From the NCBI RefSeq assembly GCF_964204645.1, contig NC_134031.1, positions 5,811,001-5,875,000 of the forward strand: 64,000 nucleotides of DNA, written 5' to 3'. The position numbers and the translations under genes were made by a program. Position 1 is the first letter of the stretch. Every line of letters starts with the position of its first letter. Source of the stretch: Tubulanus polymorphus (lineage: Eukaryota; Nemertea; Palaeonemertea; Tubulaniformes; Tubulanidae). Below the pieces are notes generated by a model, which saw nothing but the letters and a program-made list of their open reading frames with translations, was not told the DNA's origin and made no database searches. Shown one piece after another: positions 48,171 to 59,100 of this stretch.

Positions 48171-48869
48171 ACTTTCAAACCAAATCTCCGGCTTCCCGGA
48201 ATTAGTTTTACCGGGTTTTGCCGCTGTCTTCATGCTGAATAAACAAGTGTTTTTTACCAGAAAATACAGATCTGACGGCGAAAACTTCCTAATCGCATTG
48301 AACGATGAAAGACCACTAATTAATGCGAGTCAGGAGGTAAAGTGAGTGATCAGCTGTACGCCGTCCCCGGGGAAATTGAGCGTACTTCAGTCGAGAGTGT
48401 ACTGCAATTTTCTGTTGAATAGGTCGCGTTAATATGAGCGCCGACCTAACAGTATACGTCACTCATTCCCGTTACAGTTGCAATATTCCGTGGGCTTGCA
48501 TCGTGTAAAAAAGTCATGTTGTTGAGGCAAATAAGTTTTTCATGGAAAAGTAAACAAAGTAACCACTTGATTGGGTTAAATTCTAGATATAGATATAGTC
48601 AAACCCAACCACCCACCCACATACCACCACCCCGCCTACTGCCAGGTTTGCTCAATGTACATCTCTATACAAATACATAGTAAAACACCCTGATGTACCG
48701 CCATACTCTCTATACCGCCAAAATCGTTCTGCACCGATGTGGGCGGTATATCGGGGGTTGACTGTATATCAATATGTTCGGCCAGTATATGGCTAACCGC
48801 GTACGAAGCGGTCAATGTCGTCGAAAGAGACGGGGCCAACATAAACGGTTGGTGCTTCTTCGTTCCTCG
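48171..48869. other. No confirmed gene
   Basis: An open frame at 48190-48345 is weakly exon-like but unassigned. A CCACCC-rich patch lies near 48605-48640. Confidence 0.35.
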
Positions 48870-49012
48870 GTGCAGGACCGACCAATTCCGACATTCAACT
48901 ATCGTCAGGACAGCAATAGACTGTAATCACCTCAGCGATTACATAGTCAGCAAACTGACTCCAGAGGGATTCCTAAATAGCCGCCCTCTGCGCGACACAG
49001 ACCAGCGCCTAT
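48870..49012 (+). pseudogene. Decayed LINE reverse-transcriptase tail
   Basis: TDQFRHSTIVRTAID, NHLSDYIV and PEGFLNS follow the order of the YRNSFFPRTIxDWNxLPxxIV and FKxxL blocks that close many non-LTR reverse transcriptases. The expected tryptophan is replaced by cysteine. Only this tail remains. Confidence 0.5.
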
Positions 49013-49810
49013 AACATTCACTTATCTATCTATCCCGTTCGCATATATGCCATACTTGGAGGCAGCAACCTACCATACAGATACAGATACAATTTTCAGA
49101 AAGATTCTAACGCATTTGAGCTGGTCGTCTGCAGGTAAATAAACGAATCGGAATTTGATAATGAAATAGAAGTTGAACCAGGGTGTCGTCTGTATGTCTA
49201 GGGCGTTTTCCATTCCGTAAGAAAAAAATCTACTGTACACGAAAAATGCGAATGATTACAGAAGGTTGATTCACTTTCGGGCAATAAAATACTATGCTGG
49301 GTCTATTAATTAACAAATATAGCTTCAAGCCAAAACAGAAATTAGTGAAGCATTTGGTATCAGTCTTTTTCGTGCGTGCCTGAATAATGCACGGAACTGT
49401 TATTTCTATTATCGATTCTCCGTGAAAAGCATACGATGTAGTAATCTTAGCGGATAAAAACCTTTTTCCGAAACGCGACTCGTCTTTCCTTACACCCACT
49501 ACACGTTCAAAGGCCGATCGTAATAAAGAATCGATACAAAGAGTAGTAATGACCCAATCAATCTATCAATATGGCAACATATCAGCTATTAGTCAACTAC
49601 CATCTTATCTTAGTTATTACTGGACGAAATAAAAGCGCGGAGGCCTTCTCGTCAAAGATTCTGAGTTCGGAGGGAGGATATACATGTTCCGGGAGGTACC
49701 TTGGTCTATATATCATAACCTACACGAACCTAGTTCAATCCTTTACGGCCCTTGTGCTCCTGATGTGCATCTCAGAGTTTCCTCTACGAAGGGAGCGAAT
49801 TCCTTCCCCA
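49013..49810. other. No gene seen
   Basis: No recognised feature. Confidence 0.45.
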
Positions 49811-49866
49811 CCTCCCATCCTCCCTCGGCAGGGATTCGACCCTGGTGACATCGAGACTCGCTTATA
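49811..49866 (-). repeat. SINE-like head, inverted copy
   Basis: On the minus strand it reads AGCGAGTCTCGATGTCACCA then GGGTCGAATCCCTGCCGAGGG, the same head as at 1635, 15355 and 50265. Confidence 0.55.
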
Positions 49867-49879
49867 TACGAAACCCTGC

Positions 49880-50098
49880 TACACTAGGTTATCGGATATG
49901 TCGAACTAAGTGAAACCGAATGTCAGTCAGTCGGTACTATGGTCCGGAAATAGTGGACCACGGGATTAAGCACGGTCGCGGTAGTTCCGAATAAGTTTCA
50001 AGATGGCCGACACTGTAAAATGCGTTACGACCGCGTTCGGTTATTACAAGTTCCGACCACTAGTCGACTAACTACGAAAACCGAAGTTCGCCTTAGCT
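49880..50098. mobile_element. MITE 'X', inverted copy
   Basis: Carries GTGAAACCGAATG, CAAGATGGCCGACACTGT and CCACTAGTCGACTAACTACG in the reverse orientation to 14908-15118. Ends are diverged. Confidence 0.55.
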
Positions 50099-50330
50099 GA
50101 TGTCATTATTAGCCAATCAGACATCCTGTTTTATTTTAGCCCGGGTTTTTCCATTCATAGTTCTTCCGAGAAATTTGCCTCAGCGATTATGCAACGAGCA
50201 ATCTGGTAAGTGTGGCAAACCTGCGCATCTACCTGCGCATCCGGTCACGTGTGTCAGGGTTTCGCGCGGTAGCTGAGTCTACCGATACCACCAGGTTCGA
50301 CTCCCTGCCGAGCGGCGAATGCCCCACCTT
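50099..50330 (+). repeat. SINE-like repeat, long copy 2
   Basis: Matches 15145-15420 block by block (TTTGCCTCAGCGATTATGCA, CAAACCTGCGCAT) and ends in a head with GGTTCGACTCCCTGCCGAGC. Confidence 0.55.
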
Positions 50331-50984
50331 CCTACTCCACCAAACACTTGGACAAGGTCCTCGAATATCCCATAAACCCATTTTTTGTTTTGTCTTATTG
50401 TCTAAAGCAACTGGTTCTTAGTTGGATAGGAATCGTGCATTGAATTCATGTGCAAATCGATTCAAGAATTATATATTTGAATATATTTATGCTATATGTC
50501 GTATATTTTGAAGATCAGGGCGTCAATAACAGTGAAGTCTGTCATCGGTATCGGTTGTAAATCAATGAAATTGTACTGAAAACATCGCAAAATTGCAGGA
50601 ATTCTTTTGTTTAAAATGTGGGAAACAGTGGAATAATCGATAATACTATTCCGTTCACCTTTTATCGTGGAAATCATCTCGATATAGAATTTGACAGATA
50701 TACTGCCCTCGTCGACAGATCGATCCGTTTACAAAGACAAATAACCTTTAGGCCTAAATATAGTTAAGTGCTTAAGTTTCGAAAATGAATCTCGAGCATT
50801 ATTGAAATTTTGATAAATGCATCAAAAAAATGTTTATTCAAGATTATATATATATACTTTGCAAAACTAGACCTAGTGGCCGGTTTCTAAGTCGAAAGCC
50901 TACGGCAAGCAGCATGTTTTTTTGTAAGATATGATTAGCCAACCTTCAACATTTGATAAAACACTATATCCGTGTTGCGGCGAT
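50331..50984. other. No gene seen
   Basis: AT-rich, no recognised feature. Confidence 0.45.
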
Positions 50985-51175
50985 AATAGCCGCGATCACA
51001 CGAGCATTTTCGGCCTGGGCCAGATTTGGCCCGGAACAACTGTTCACACCGGTGCCAAATGTGCCCGAGCCTGTTTGGCCCGAGCCAAATTTGGCCCGAC
51101 CAAGAACGTCGTACCAGGACCGAGCCTAATTTTAGCATCAGGCAAATGATTGCGTTTGAATTGCAACTGGCACCG
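50985..51175. mobile_element. TTTGGCCCG MITE, one intact end
   Basis: The left end AATAGCCGCGATCACACGAG matches the inverted right end of 19061-19342. The interior has several TTTGGCCCG words. The right end is not preserved. Confidence 0.5.
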
Positions 51176-51189
51176 GAAATGATCCGGAA

Positions 51190-51385
51190 TATATAGGGAT
51201 AATCTCACAATGAAAACGATCGATGAAGTCAGAAAATGTTTCCTAGAGCTAGTAGTTTATTCGAATACGCTATTCCTGAGGATGCCTATTAGAATGTAGT
51301 CGAAACGTCGAATAAACTACTAGGGCAAGGAAACATTTTCGGACTTTGTCATTCGTTACCATTGTGGGATTTTCTCTATATTAGC
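51190..51385. mobile_element. Foldback MITE, CGTTTCGACT family, best copy
   Basis: The left TATAGGGATAATCTCACAAT and GTCAGAAAATGTTTCCTAGA are inverted at the right as AAGGAAACATTTTCGGACTT and CATTGTGGGATTTTCTCTAT. GTAGTTTATTCGAATACG and CGTCGAATAAACTAC are a nested inverted pair. Confidence 0.65.
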
Positions 51386-52031
51386 CAATCTTGATCCTAC
51401 GTATCTTACTTCGAACTGCCTTTTCTATCTTGATTTAATCTAAGGGAAAATGTGCCACTTTGTTGTGAATGACTATGAAAATCGAGGTTTCATATTCATT
51501 AACATGAAATATACTTTTAAACATAATATCCTGCTATAATATGTATACATACTCACAATTCTCTATCGTTCCTTGTGTTTGAAAGAAAACCTTTAAAATT
51601 TCCTTATAGCGAGAGAAAGTGTACCACGCCTATGATTGGCAGACTGACACTACTACAGTTACCTGTGTATCCCTGACAACAGCTGTAAATGTGTAAACTG
51701 GGTTTTTCAATTTGATCTAGTTATCATAAATTGCGGCGGCTTCTAATGACCGATTAAATGTGCATCATCGAAAGACTATAGTCTGTACATCAATTCTTGA
51801 ATATGCGATATGTTTTACCCACCCTCGCGCGAAAGACCGCGCAAATCTTGGACGCGGCTAAACCATCGATTTTATACCATTCCTGTGGGAGAAGCATCGT
51901 CAAAGAGTTCTTTTACACTCAGGTTGAATCAGAGGAAAGGGCATCCATTTTTTTTAATTTCCTTAAAACAAACGTTCCTGTGGCTACAAACCATGATCTT
52001 AATTTTTGAAAAACCACTTCAGTTTATTTAA
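51386..52031. other. No gene seen
   Basis: No recognised feature. Overlapping short frames at 51797-52031 lack domains. Confidence 0.45.
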
Positions 52032-52344
52032 AGAGGCGGATCCAGACATGAGCACGAGAAGCACGTGCTCCCGTCACAATTTTCCCATGCCCTTTCGAAC
52101 GAATATACAGTGGCTATATTTTTTCAGGGCACTTTTTCCATACGACAGCAGTCCGCAGATATAAGATCCAGCTTATATCATGTGTGACCCTCAGGTGCCG
52201 AGAAATTGTATGAAAATGCACTGAAATTTCAAATTTCCCCAGACCATTGTATTTACGTACGTAGCTGCGTAGATACTTAACATGACCTTTTCGGTATATA
52301 TACCCTTTTCATTTGTTTGTGCTCCTGTCAAAGGGTCCGCCCTG
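52032..52344. mobile_element. hAT-like MITE, both ends present
   Basis: Left end AGAGGCGGATCCAGACATG, right end AAAGGGTCCGCCCTG, imperfect inverted repeats typical of non-autonomous hAT elements. No transposase. Confidence 0.6.
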
Positions 52345-52716
52345 ATTTACCTACGGAATACCAAGACGACTTAACGACTTGCAATGAGAATGATTTACAA
52401 AGATTGAATCGGATGAAATAGATATGAAGTAATATAGGGGCGCATTATCATTTGAAGTGTCCCCGGTTCTTTCCATCCTTCACGAAGCCTATTCAGTTTC
52501 AGTTTATCAAGTTTCACAAATAAAAGGATTCTACCTCAATGAGTTTATTATACAATTTCATGAAACAGGATGCGCTGTCGACCAGTCATATTTCTCCCGA
52601 GGTTTTCATGCTTATCACCAAAACGTACTGAACCGTTCAGCTCCTTTTACTCACTCCCTTTGTTTGATTCGTGTAAATTCATTCTCTACTCAGCATGCCT
52701 GGTGATGGCTAACAAC

Positions 52717-52868
52717 ACAGGGGCTTGTCAGAATTGATAGTGAATGAATAAACCTGTATCAATAACCAACCCCAGTATCCCTGTAGTTTTTTTTTACACA
52801 GGGATATTGGGGTTGGTCATTGATACTGGTTTTATTCATTCACTATCAATTCTGACAAGTCCCCGTGA
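52717..52868. mobile_element. Near-perfect long foldback element
   Basis: The left arm starts CACAGGGGCTTGTCAGAATT and the right arm, read on the opposite strand, starts CACGGGGACTTGTCAGAATT. Arms of about 68 bp differ at only a few positions. A T-rich loop (GTAGTTTTTTTTTACAC) separates them. Confidence 0.8.
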
Positions 52869-52936
52869 CTAACAATAGTCTTTGGTGTCGCTCAAATAGT
52901 ATATGCATACTTTTATTCAAGAACTTTACGCAGATT

Positions 52937-53010
52937 TAACAAGTGAAGCCGAATCGGGAACAAGTAATGGTTACTTGTTCCTTATTCGAGGGTGAATTCT
53001 GAATAAGTAA
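52937..53010. repeat. Repeat shared with 54310-54475
   Basis: ACAAGTGAAGCCGAATCGGG and AACAAGTAATGGTTAC occur in both places with the same order and spacing. Confidence 0.5.
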
Positions 53011-53329
53011 CAGGCCTCTAAAGAGGCAGTGAGACATCGTCTGTTGGTTGTTTGGATGTATTCGATACTAGGGGATGCGATTTCATTAAAACTACAGCGA
53101 CGAATCGATTTAGGGTGTTTGAGTGAAGGTAGAGGCGAACAAGAAAATTAACTTTGATAAATTATTTGACGCCTGCGAAAAAATGTAGAATTTCTGGGAT
53201 AAGCTAATGTGGAATTGCAAATTTGAAATCGAATTATAAGAAATTTGGGGAATTATGAGATTTGGCGATTGGGTAGATGATACAGTCTTCGACTGGTCTA
53301 ATTAAAAAAAAAAATGTCAACTTGTGACC

Positions 53330-53675
53330 GACTTCGATTCACTTTTGCCTCTAAGCTGGTCTGCAACTTCATTGCCTCCATGGTTGAAGAAAGAGCTCTT
53401 CTGATGTCTGCTTCATCATGACTTCGAGCATATCGTGTAGCCAGCCGGCCCGGTCCCGGGGCTCGGTTTGGCTGTCACTCGATATCCTAGACTTGAGTCT
53501 GGGTTGAAGTAGACATTGTCATTTAAATAACTTATTCATGTTATTCTGTATGAATTACCCGTGTCTTGTATTTGTATTTTCTTAGTTTAAAATTTGTAAC
53601 TTTATTGAATTTGGGAATTTTATCCGGGAATTTCAATGTAATAAGGATCAATAAAGTATTGAATTGAATTGTCAC
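53330..53675 (+). mobile_element. Probable LINE 3' end
   Basis: Ends with GGATCAATAAAGTATTGAATTGAATTG, a poly(A)-signal-like word followed by a short tandem TTGAA repeat, as is common at the 3' ends of CR1/L2-type LINEs. The preceding sequence holds only broken frames. Confidence 0.4.
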
Positions 53676-54309
53676 CTTTTATACACATGCCATCAGTGGA
53701 CGCGGAGCCGTATATGACAGCTATGCTATTATAAATTGCTAATCTCATGAAACCTGCATACCCCTAATATCGAACATATTTTCTAAAACATTTGAATATT
53801 GAAATTATATGTTTACACGTTTTTATATAGACCGCTTGTAGCCGCCGATGAAATTCACGCCGGCCCTACTCAGATCGTAGATAGCTTCGTCATCCCACTA
53901 GCATCCCCATGACAGGGTCTGACTTTTATATCAGACTTCCAAATCGTGTATACATCCGCCATTTAACCGAATAATCCGATTTACTTATCATTTCTTTTTA
54001 TGCCTGCCGCTCCTGATATAATCATACATCCTTTACTATTACAATACGTCTTCTCATGATATTCAATGCAATATAACATTCCGACGTTCAAATAGAGGTC
54101 ATTATATAATCACAGGGAGCCATTCTACATCTTTATCAATAATATTTTGCCAAATAGCTTGTATGTGTACACATAAACCTGTGACGTTTTGCACATCGAT
54201 TTACGGTTGTCCTTTGTAAAATGACGCTGAATGGTTAGCATTGTTTAGGTTTCATAATGGTAACGTTTTTTAAGGCGTCAAAAAAATATTAAAAAGTCAA
54301 ACCGGGAAC
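53676..54309. other. No gene seen
   Basis: AT-rich. Its right part (54185-54300) carries TTTTTAAGGCGTCAAAAA, a fragment of the 47740 repeat. Confidence 0.45.
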
Positions 54310-54475
54310 CAGTAACAAGTGAAGCCGAATTGGGAACAAGTAATGGTTATTTACGTATTACTTATTCGAAAAATTAAACCTAACCGTAACACAAGTATCA
54401 GTAACTGTTCCTCATTTGAGAGAATATTTCAATAAGTAACTGAATAAGGAACAAGGAACATGTAACCAACTTCAC
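54310..54475. repeat. Repeat with CAGTGAAG-like inverted ends
   Basis: ACAAGTGAAGCCGAATTGGG at the left and AACCAACTTCACTGGGCTG at the right are partly inverted. Related to 52937-53010. Confidence 0.45.
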
Positions 54476-54937
54476 TGGGCTGATTTATTGTGGGATTTCT
54501 CACGTATACCTAGATTTCAGAGATATGAGATATGAGATATGACGACATTTTCTTCAATACCGAATGACGAAGAAAACCTGAACACTTGAACTGTACCCGA
54601 TAGATCAGTTGATACAAGGAGAGAATAACGACATATAATTCAAATTCAGATTTAAAGCATTTTATTGCATAGTTTGAATTAGATATATATACATTGATAT
54701 GCGAGCACTGTTCATCATTCAATAAATTGCATTATTTTTCGTCATTTCTATATATTTACAATGAGATCAGAAGCTATGGGGAATAGTGAGTAAGAAATGT
54801 GGGTAAAATTTCCACAATTTACATCCAGTTGGCCTGAATTTCTCTTTTAAATCGAATTAGTTTCTTCTTCGATGAGTATATAAACCTGTTCAATTTCGAA
54901 TCGATTTACGTAGAATGAATGAATATTTCTCGACCAG

Positions 54938-55063
54938 GATTGCGATGAGCTGAGGGGTCATCCTTGTTACAGCCCCATCGCCAGCTCAGATACTGATAAC
55001 GATAGAATATTGTTTTCTGGTGGTGAAGAAGAACCGCCTGATGAGGAAGAAGATCTTACGTGA
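54938..55063 (+). CDS. Candidate terminal exon with acidic C-terminus
   Basis: After an AG at 54936-54937 an open frame of 41 codons begins DCDELRGHPCYSPIASSDTD and ends with a GGEEEPPDEEEDLT acidic tail before TGA. A canonical AATAAA follows 113 bp later. The composition resembles a cytoplasmic sorting tail of a membrane receptor, but I do not recognise the family. Upstream exons are not identified, and the piece at 35525 is the only phase-compatible candidate found. The polypyrimidine tract before the acceptor is weak. Confidence 0.4.
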   Translation, partial: DCDELRGHPCYSPIASSDTDNDRILFSGGEEEPPDEEEDLT

Positions 55064-55175
55064 CTGCACAAGTTTCTTCTTCCCATAGTCACATTTGAAG
55101 AAGTCACATTTGAAAGATTATATATACACGAAATATCGAAAATCGAAAGTTGCAATCATAAAACAATTAGATTTG

Positions 55176-55181
55176 AATAAA
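55176..55181 (+). terminator. Poly(A) signal AATAAA after the acidic exon
   Basis: AATAAA 113 bp past the stop at 55063, a normal distance for a short 3' UTR. It supports a plus-strand gene ending here. Confidence 0.4.
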
Positions 55182-55941
55182 GCACCATTTTTGAGAAGAC
55201 GTTTTAAAATGAAGAAGCAGCCATTGCATAGATTCACGTATAGTTCGCCTTGGCAAATTTCACTCTAAGATCGCGCCACAAGTTTCGATTATCCTCACGA
55301 CATAAGGGGGACTAGTTGCAGTATGGATTTTAGTTATTCCAGACGTTCTCACTGGCGCGGATTCTCACGGCAAGAGCGTCGATATCAAATACTCTCATTT
55401 TACTATCATCGAAAGCCAATTTCATCGTATCGACAAGTCTTGTTTGGCGCGAGCGGCTGAATCAGAATTTCCGATTAATTGTCGCCGTTTGAGCCCGGAG
55501 GCGTGAGGTTTAGATACATTTATATAACGGATACTAAAACTCTACAACTAACTTCGTTTTTAGAATCCAGTTATATCAAGCACGAGTATCAACCAGAGAT
55601 TGGACGAAAGCGCGCGTCATCACGAATTATCACGCGATATTTGCCGAGATCTGTTTCGCCGCGTTCATCGGGTGCATCGTCTGCGTTTGGGGATCAATCC
55701 AAATAAGGTCTGTTGTTTCTGCTGGTATATCGGAACGTTGATGTCGTAATATTCGCGGCGGTATACACAGTCTCTGAGCTCGTTAGCAGTCGAGTGAAGG
55801 AAAGAATTACTATTAAAGAGCCTTGCGTGCACGCATGCGTGTAGCGGCTCTAAGCACCGGGCTTCATTACTGAATGCGAGTCCCTTATGATGTGTCGTTT
55901 CGGCAAAAATTTGCCGAAGACTCTCCGAGAAGCGCTGGTGA
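55182..55941 (-). other. CHRD: 3' flank and probable 3' UTR of chordin
   Basis: Follows the chordin stop codon on the minus strand. No clear minus-strand AATAAA was found within 1 kb, so the end of the transcript is unresolved. Plus-strand frames here are open but unsupported. Confidence 0.45.
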
Positions 55942-56117
55942 CTAAGACAGGCCGACGAGCGCATGCGGTGTCATCGCCGCTACTTTGTTGACTTTTTTAT
56001 TTCGCTGTTTCTTATTCGATCTCCCGCGAGATTTTCGTTTCGACGATTTCTTGCCGCGTCCTTTTCGCCTTTTGCCTTTGTTGTTGTTCTTCTTCGATTT
56101 CGAGCTCCTCGCATCCG
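55942..56117 (-). CDS. CHRD: Chordin last exon: polybasic tail
   Basis: 176 nt, acceptor TTTATTCTTCAG, stop TAG at 55944-55942. After ADARSS come repeated Lys/Arg clusters (KGKRRKGRGKKSSKRK and SNKKQRNKK), then VAAMTPHALVGLS. The composition suggests binding to heparan sulphate. No counterpart in human chordin. Confidence 0.9.
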
Positions 56118-59100
56118 CTGAAGAATAAAATAAAGGGAACATTGACAGACGTTTTCGGATTACAGAATTTTTACGAACACAAGAAAACATGTAATGTACA
56201 GAGGCGGATCTTGAGGCCAATTTTGAAGAACTTGTCACATCTCAAAGGGGCACTTTGATGTCCAAAAAAGCAATATTAGGCTTAAAATGATACCTTGTCT
56301 CATAAAATGCAATAAAATTTGTAATCATTTATTTCTATAGCTGCCGGGTCTGCTATGGTTAAATTTATCTCCGTTTTTTCAAAAAGTAATGTACAGGGTA
56401 GATAAGCAGCCGGCTTGTAAGTTAAACAGAAAGGAGAACCAAGGTATCAATCGTTTAACCTCAGGGTCACTACCGCATTGAAATGCACCAATTTTTATTG
56501 TCTTTGTTGAAAGAAATAGAAAAAAGCACTCCAAACAATTCGTTGGAATTGTGCAAGTCTCACAAGTCCCCTGGTTCCACCCCTGATGTATATTGATGTG
56601 TAAATATTTTTTGCTATTTTTGGGCCGGGAATCTCTTAGAGATTTTATCTTATACCCCTAGCCCCAGTATTCATAGAGATTCGAACAAGGCCAACGTCGC
56701 GTAGAATTGACGATGCATCCCCGTTTCTACAGGTGGTTAAAAATCTAATCGCTCGACGCGCCAAACTGATACTGAAATCCTCGATTGAATGCTATAAGAC
56801 ATTTTCCGACGCAATCAGGATTTTTTTTCGAACACCAGCGCGGAACTGTTCAATAAGGTCGATTGGCTATTGATACAACATAGTAACTAAGCGGATTATT
56901 GACAGACTGAGGCTATACCCCTTGCGGAAATGAGGATTAGATCTCGTCTGTCGGTTCGAGAAGAACAGATTCCTGTGCGAACTGTAGCAGACGGTTGAGT
57001 AGTACTTCGATAGGTACTCATGCCCGCTCTCAACTGAATCCCCGAATCGGTGACAGATTCTTCATCATTATCATTCGCAGAAATAAGATAGAATTCTAGT
57101 AGGGCTTGCTTTTCATACCTGAACATTTAGGGCAACACTGGTCTTTACTGAAACTCCATAGGCGCCGAGGACAAGGAAGTTTTGGACATTTCTTCTTCTG
57201 ACATTTGATTTCGCCAGCCTGAAAACGATAACAGAGGGATGAAAATTAAAAAAATCCTAACGTTTTTCAAATATTTTTCTTTTTTAGAAGTTTTTGTGAT
57301 AACTTTATGTTTTTAAGTTATGATAGCTGCTTACCTTACACCGGCACGTAACGCATCGAATCGTTCCGAAATCACCCACTTTCGGATTCCAGTGAGTTCC
57401 ATCCGGAATACGGGACTTCCCAAATAAACAAGCTACAAAATACGAAAATTACGATTCTAAGTAACGAGAGCAAGTTGAAAATGTTGCTTTTTTTCTAAAA
57501 ATTCCTCAATCTCGATAATCGCAAATATACCTTTAGCATCCGGAGAATCACCGAGCACGCTAGAGTCCTTGTTGACTACTCGACTGACTGCTGTGCTATC
57601 TGTAAAATAACATTATCAGAGTTAGTTGATGAGATTTCAAGACAATGAAAATGGTAACTTAGGGTGGCTCTTCCAGCCTGAAGTATAGTAAACTCTAGCC
57701 ACTACGATCGATGACCATTTCATAAAAATTTTCTGTGAATTGGACCGGAGGACTCGGGCACTATATAGGTTGCAGTATCAGGTGTAATATTTCGATTAAA
57801 CTATCCCCAGTTCTACGGATAGAATTCAATAATTTTGAATTATTGCGATCGTTGCGACAGAACATACCTGGACACACTCTGCAGCAATCAGTTTGATTTC
57901 TCCTGTACGCCTCGGCTTCCGGGCAGGTTAACGCGGGACATTCGATACGGTGACAGTCGGTTTCTTCCGTTCCATCTCCCTGTGAAAATACAAATTTCAC
58001 ACATCTAGTTTACAATCGAGAAACCGAAGATAAAAATTCGAGCAAATCATCCCTCTGAAATGTTGGATCCACGTATTTTTTATAAGCGTCTAAACCTGGT
58101 CTTCCATGACGTCTCTTTACAGTAAACCTTGCCTAATGTGGCAAATCGGAAAATACGTTAAAAGGCAGAAAATAATTTCGTTTTTGTCCGAGTTAGTGAA
58201 AAGTACGAGTTGGCTGTGTCTGAGTTTGGTGAGTGGTTTATTGTACTTTCTTCATGAGCTTTCCTCACGGGGAAGGTTGATAGATTGGATTTTTCAAAAA
58301 CACTAAAATATGCCCGTTGATAAGCAAGAGAATACGTTATTTTGTGCCAATACTCACCTTACAACTGCAGACGGCGCAACGAACAAATCCAAACGGTGGA
58401 ATGTACGGATGCCATTTGGTGCCGTAAGCGTGGTATCTCTGATCACCGTTGAAAAAACACCGATTCGCCGTCGTATTAACAGAAGAACCGACGACTGTAG
58501 CAGATTCATTGCTAGATCCGGCTGAAATAGGAAGAAATAAACGTTTCATAGTATCATACGATATAAGCGGAATAAATTATCAAATATGATTCTAAATTTG
58601 CGGGTTCGATCTTGACATTTGGCGGCCTACAACAGCGAGGATATCTCGGGCATAATTTCGTCATATAACTATAGTCGAACCAAGGTAGTGTACATATAAA
58701 TTTATGGGTATGTTACGAGGTGCCCTAAGCTCAAATACCAAGTACGCTAATGGGGAAGAGTTGAGGGAGGCTGAAGAGTATCCACCAAAAATTCTAACAA
58801 TAGCAAGAATTGAATAGAATTTCCGAATCGTACGATACTTACCATCACACTTCGGACAGCATTCACCCTCTATCGTCACTGGATTGTCGCACGCAACTGT
58901 AGGACATTGCATTTCATGACACGCGGTCGTTCCACGCTAAAAGAAAAGCAACGCAAGTTCAAGATGATTCGATCTCTTCTAAAAAGTCTATACGAATTTT
59001 ATATACACGCGAATTCAAATCTACTCGAATCGAAGTTAGAATTAAACTTACGATGCAGCTACATGCCCGACAGGGGGCGTCTGGGTCGGGAGTCCATCTC

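Noticed and set aside
48190-48345. Possible exon with LPGFAAVFMLNK and RSDGENFLIALNDE
   Set aside because: Composition is protein-like, but it abuts a dispersed repeat, the donor (GTAAAG) is weak, and no partner exon or family is recognisable.
55564-55724. Exon-like piece on + (AG before, GT after) with a CCFC cysteine cluster near its end
   Set aside because: It faintly recalls the cysteine string of some RGS proteins, but two frames are open, no RGS domain exon follows on +, and it lies in the probable chordin 3' UTR region.
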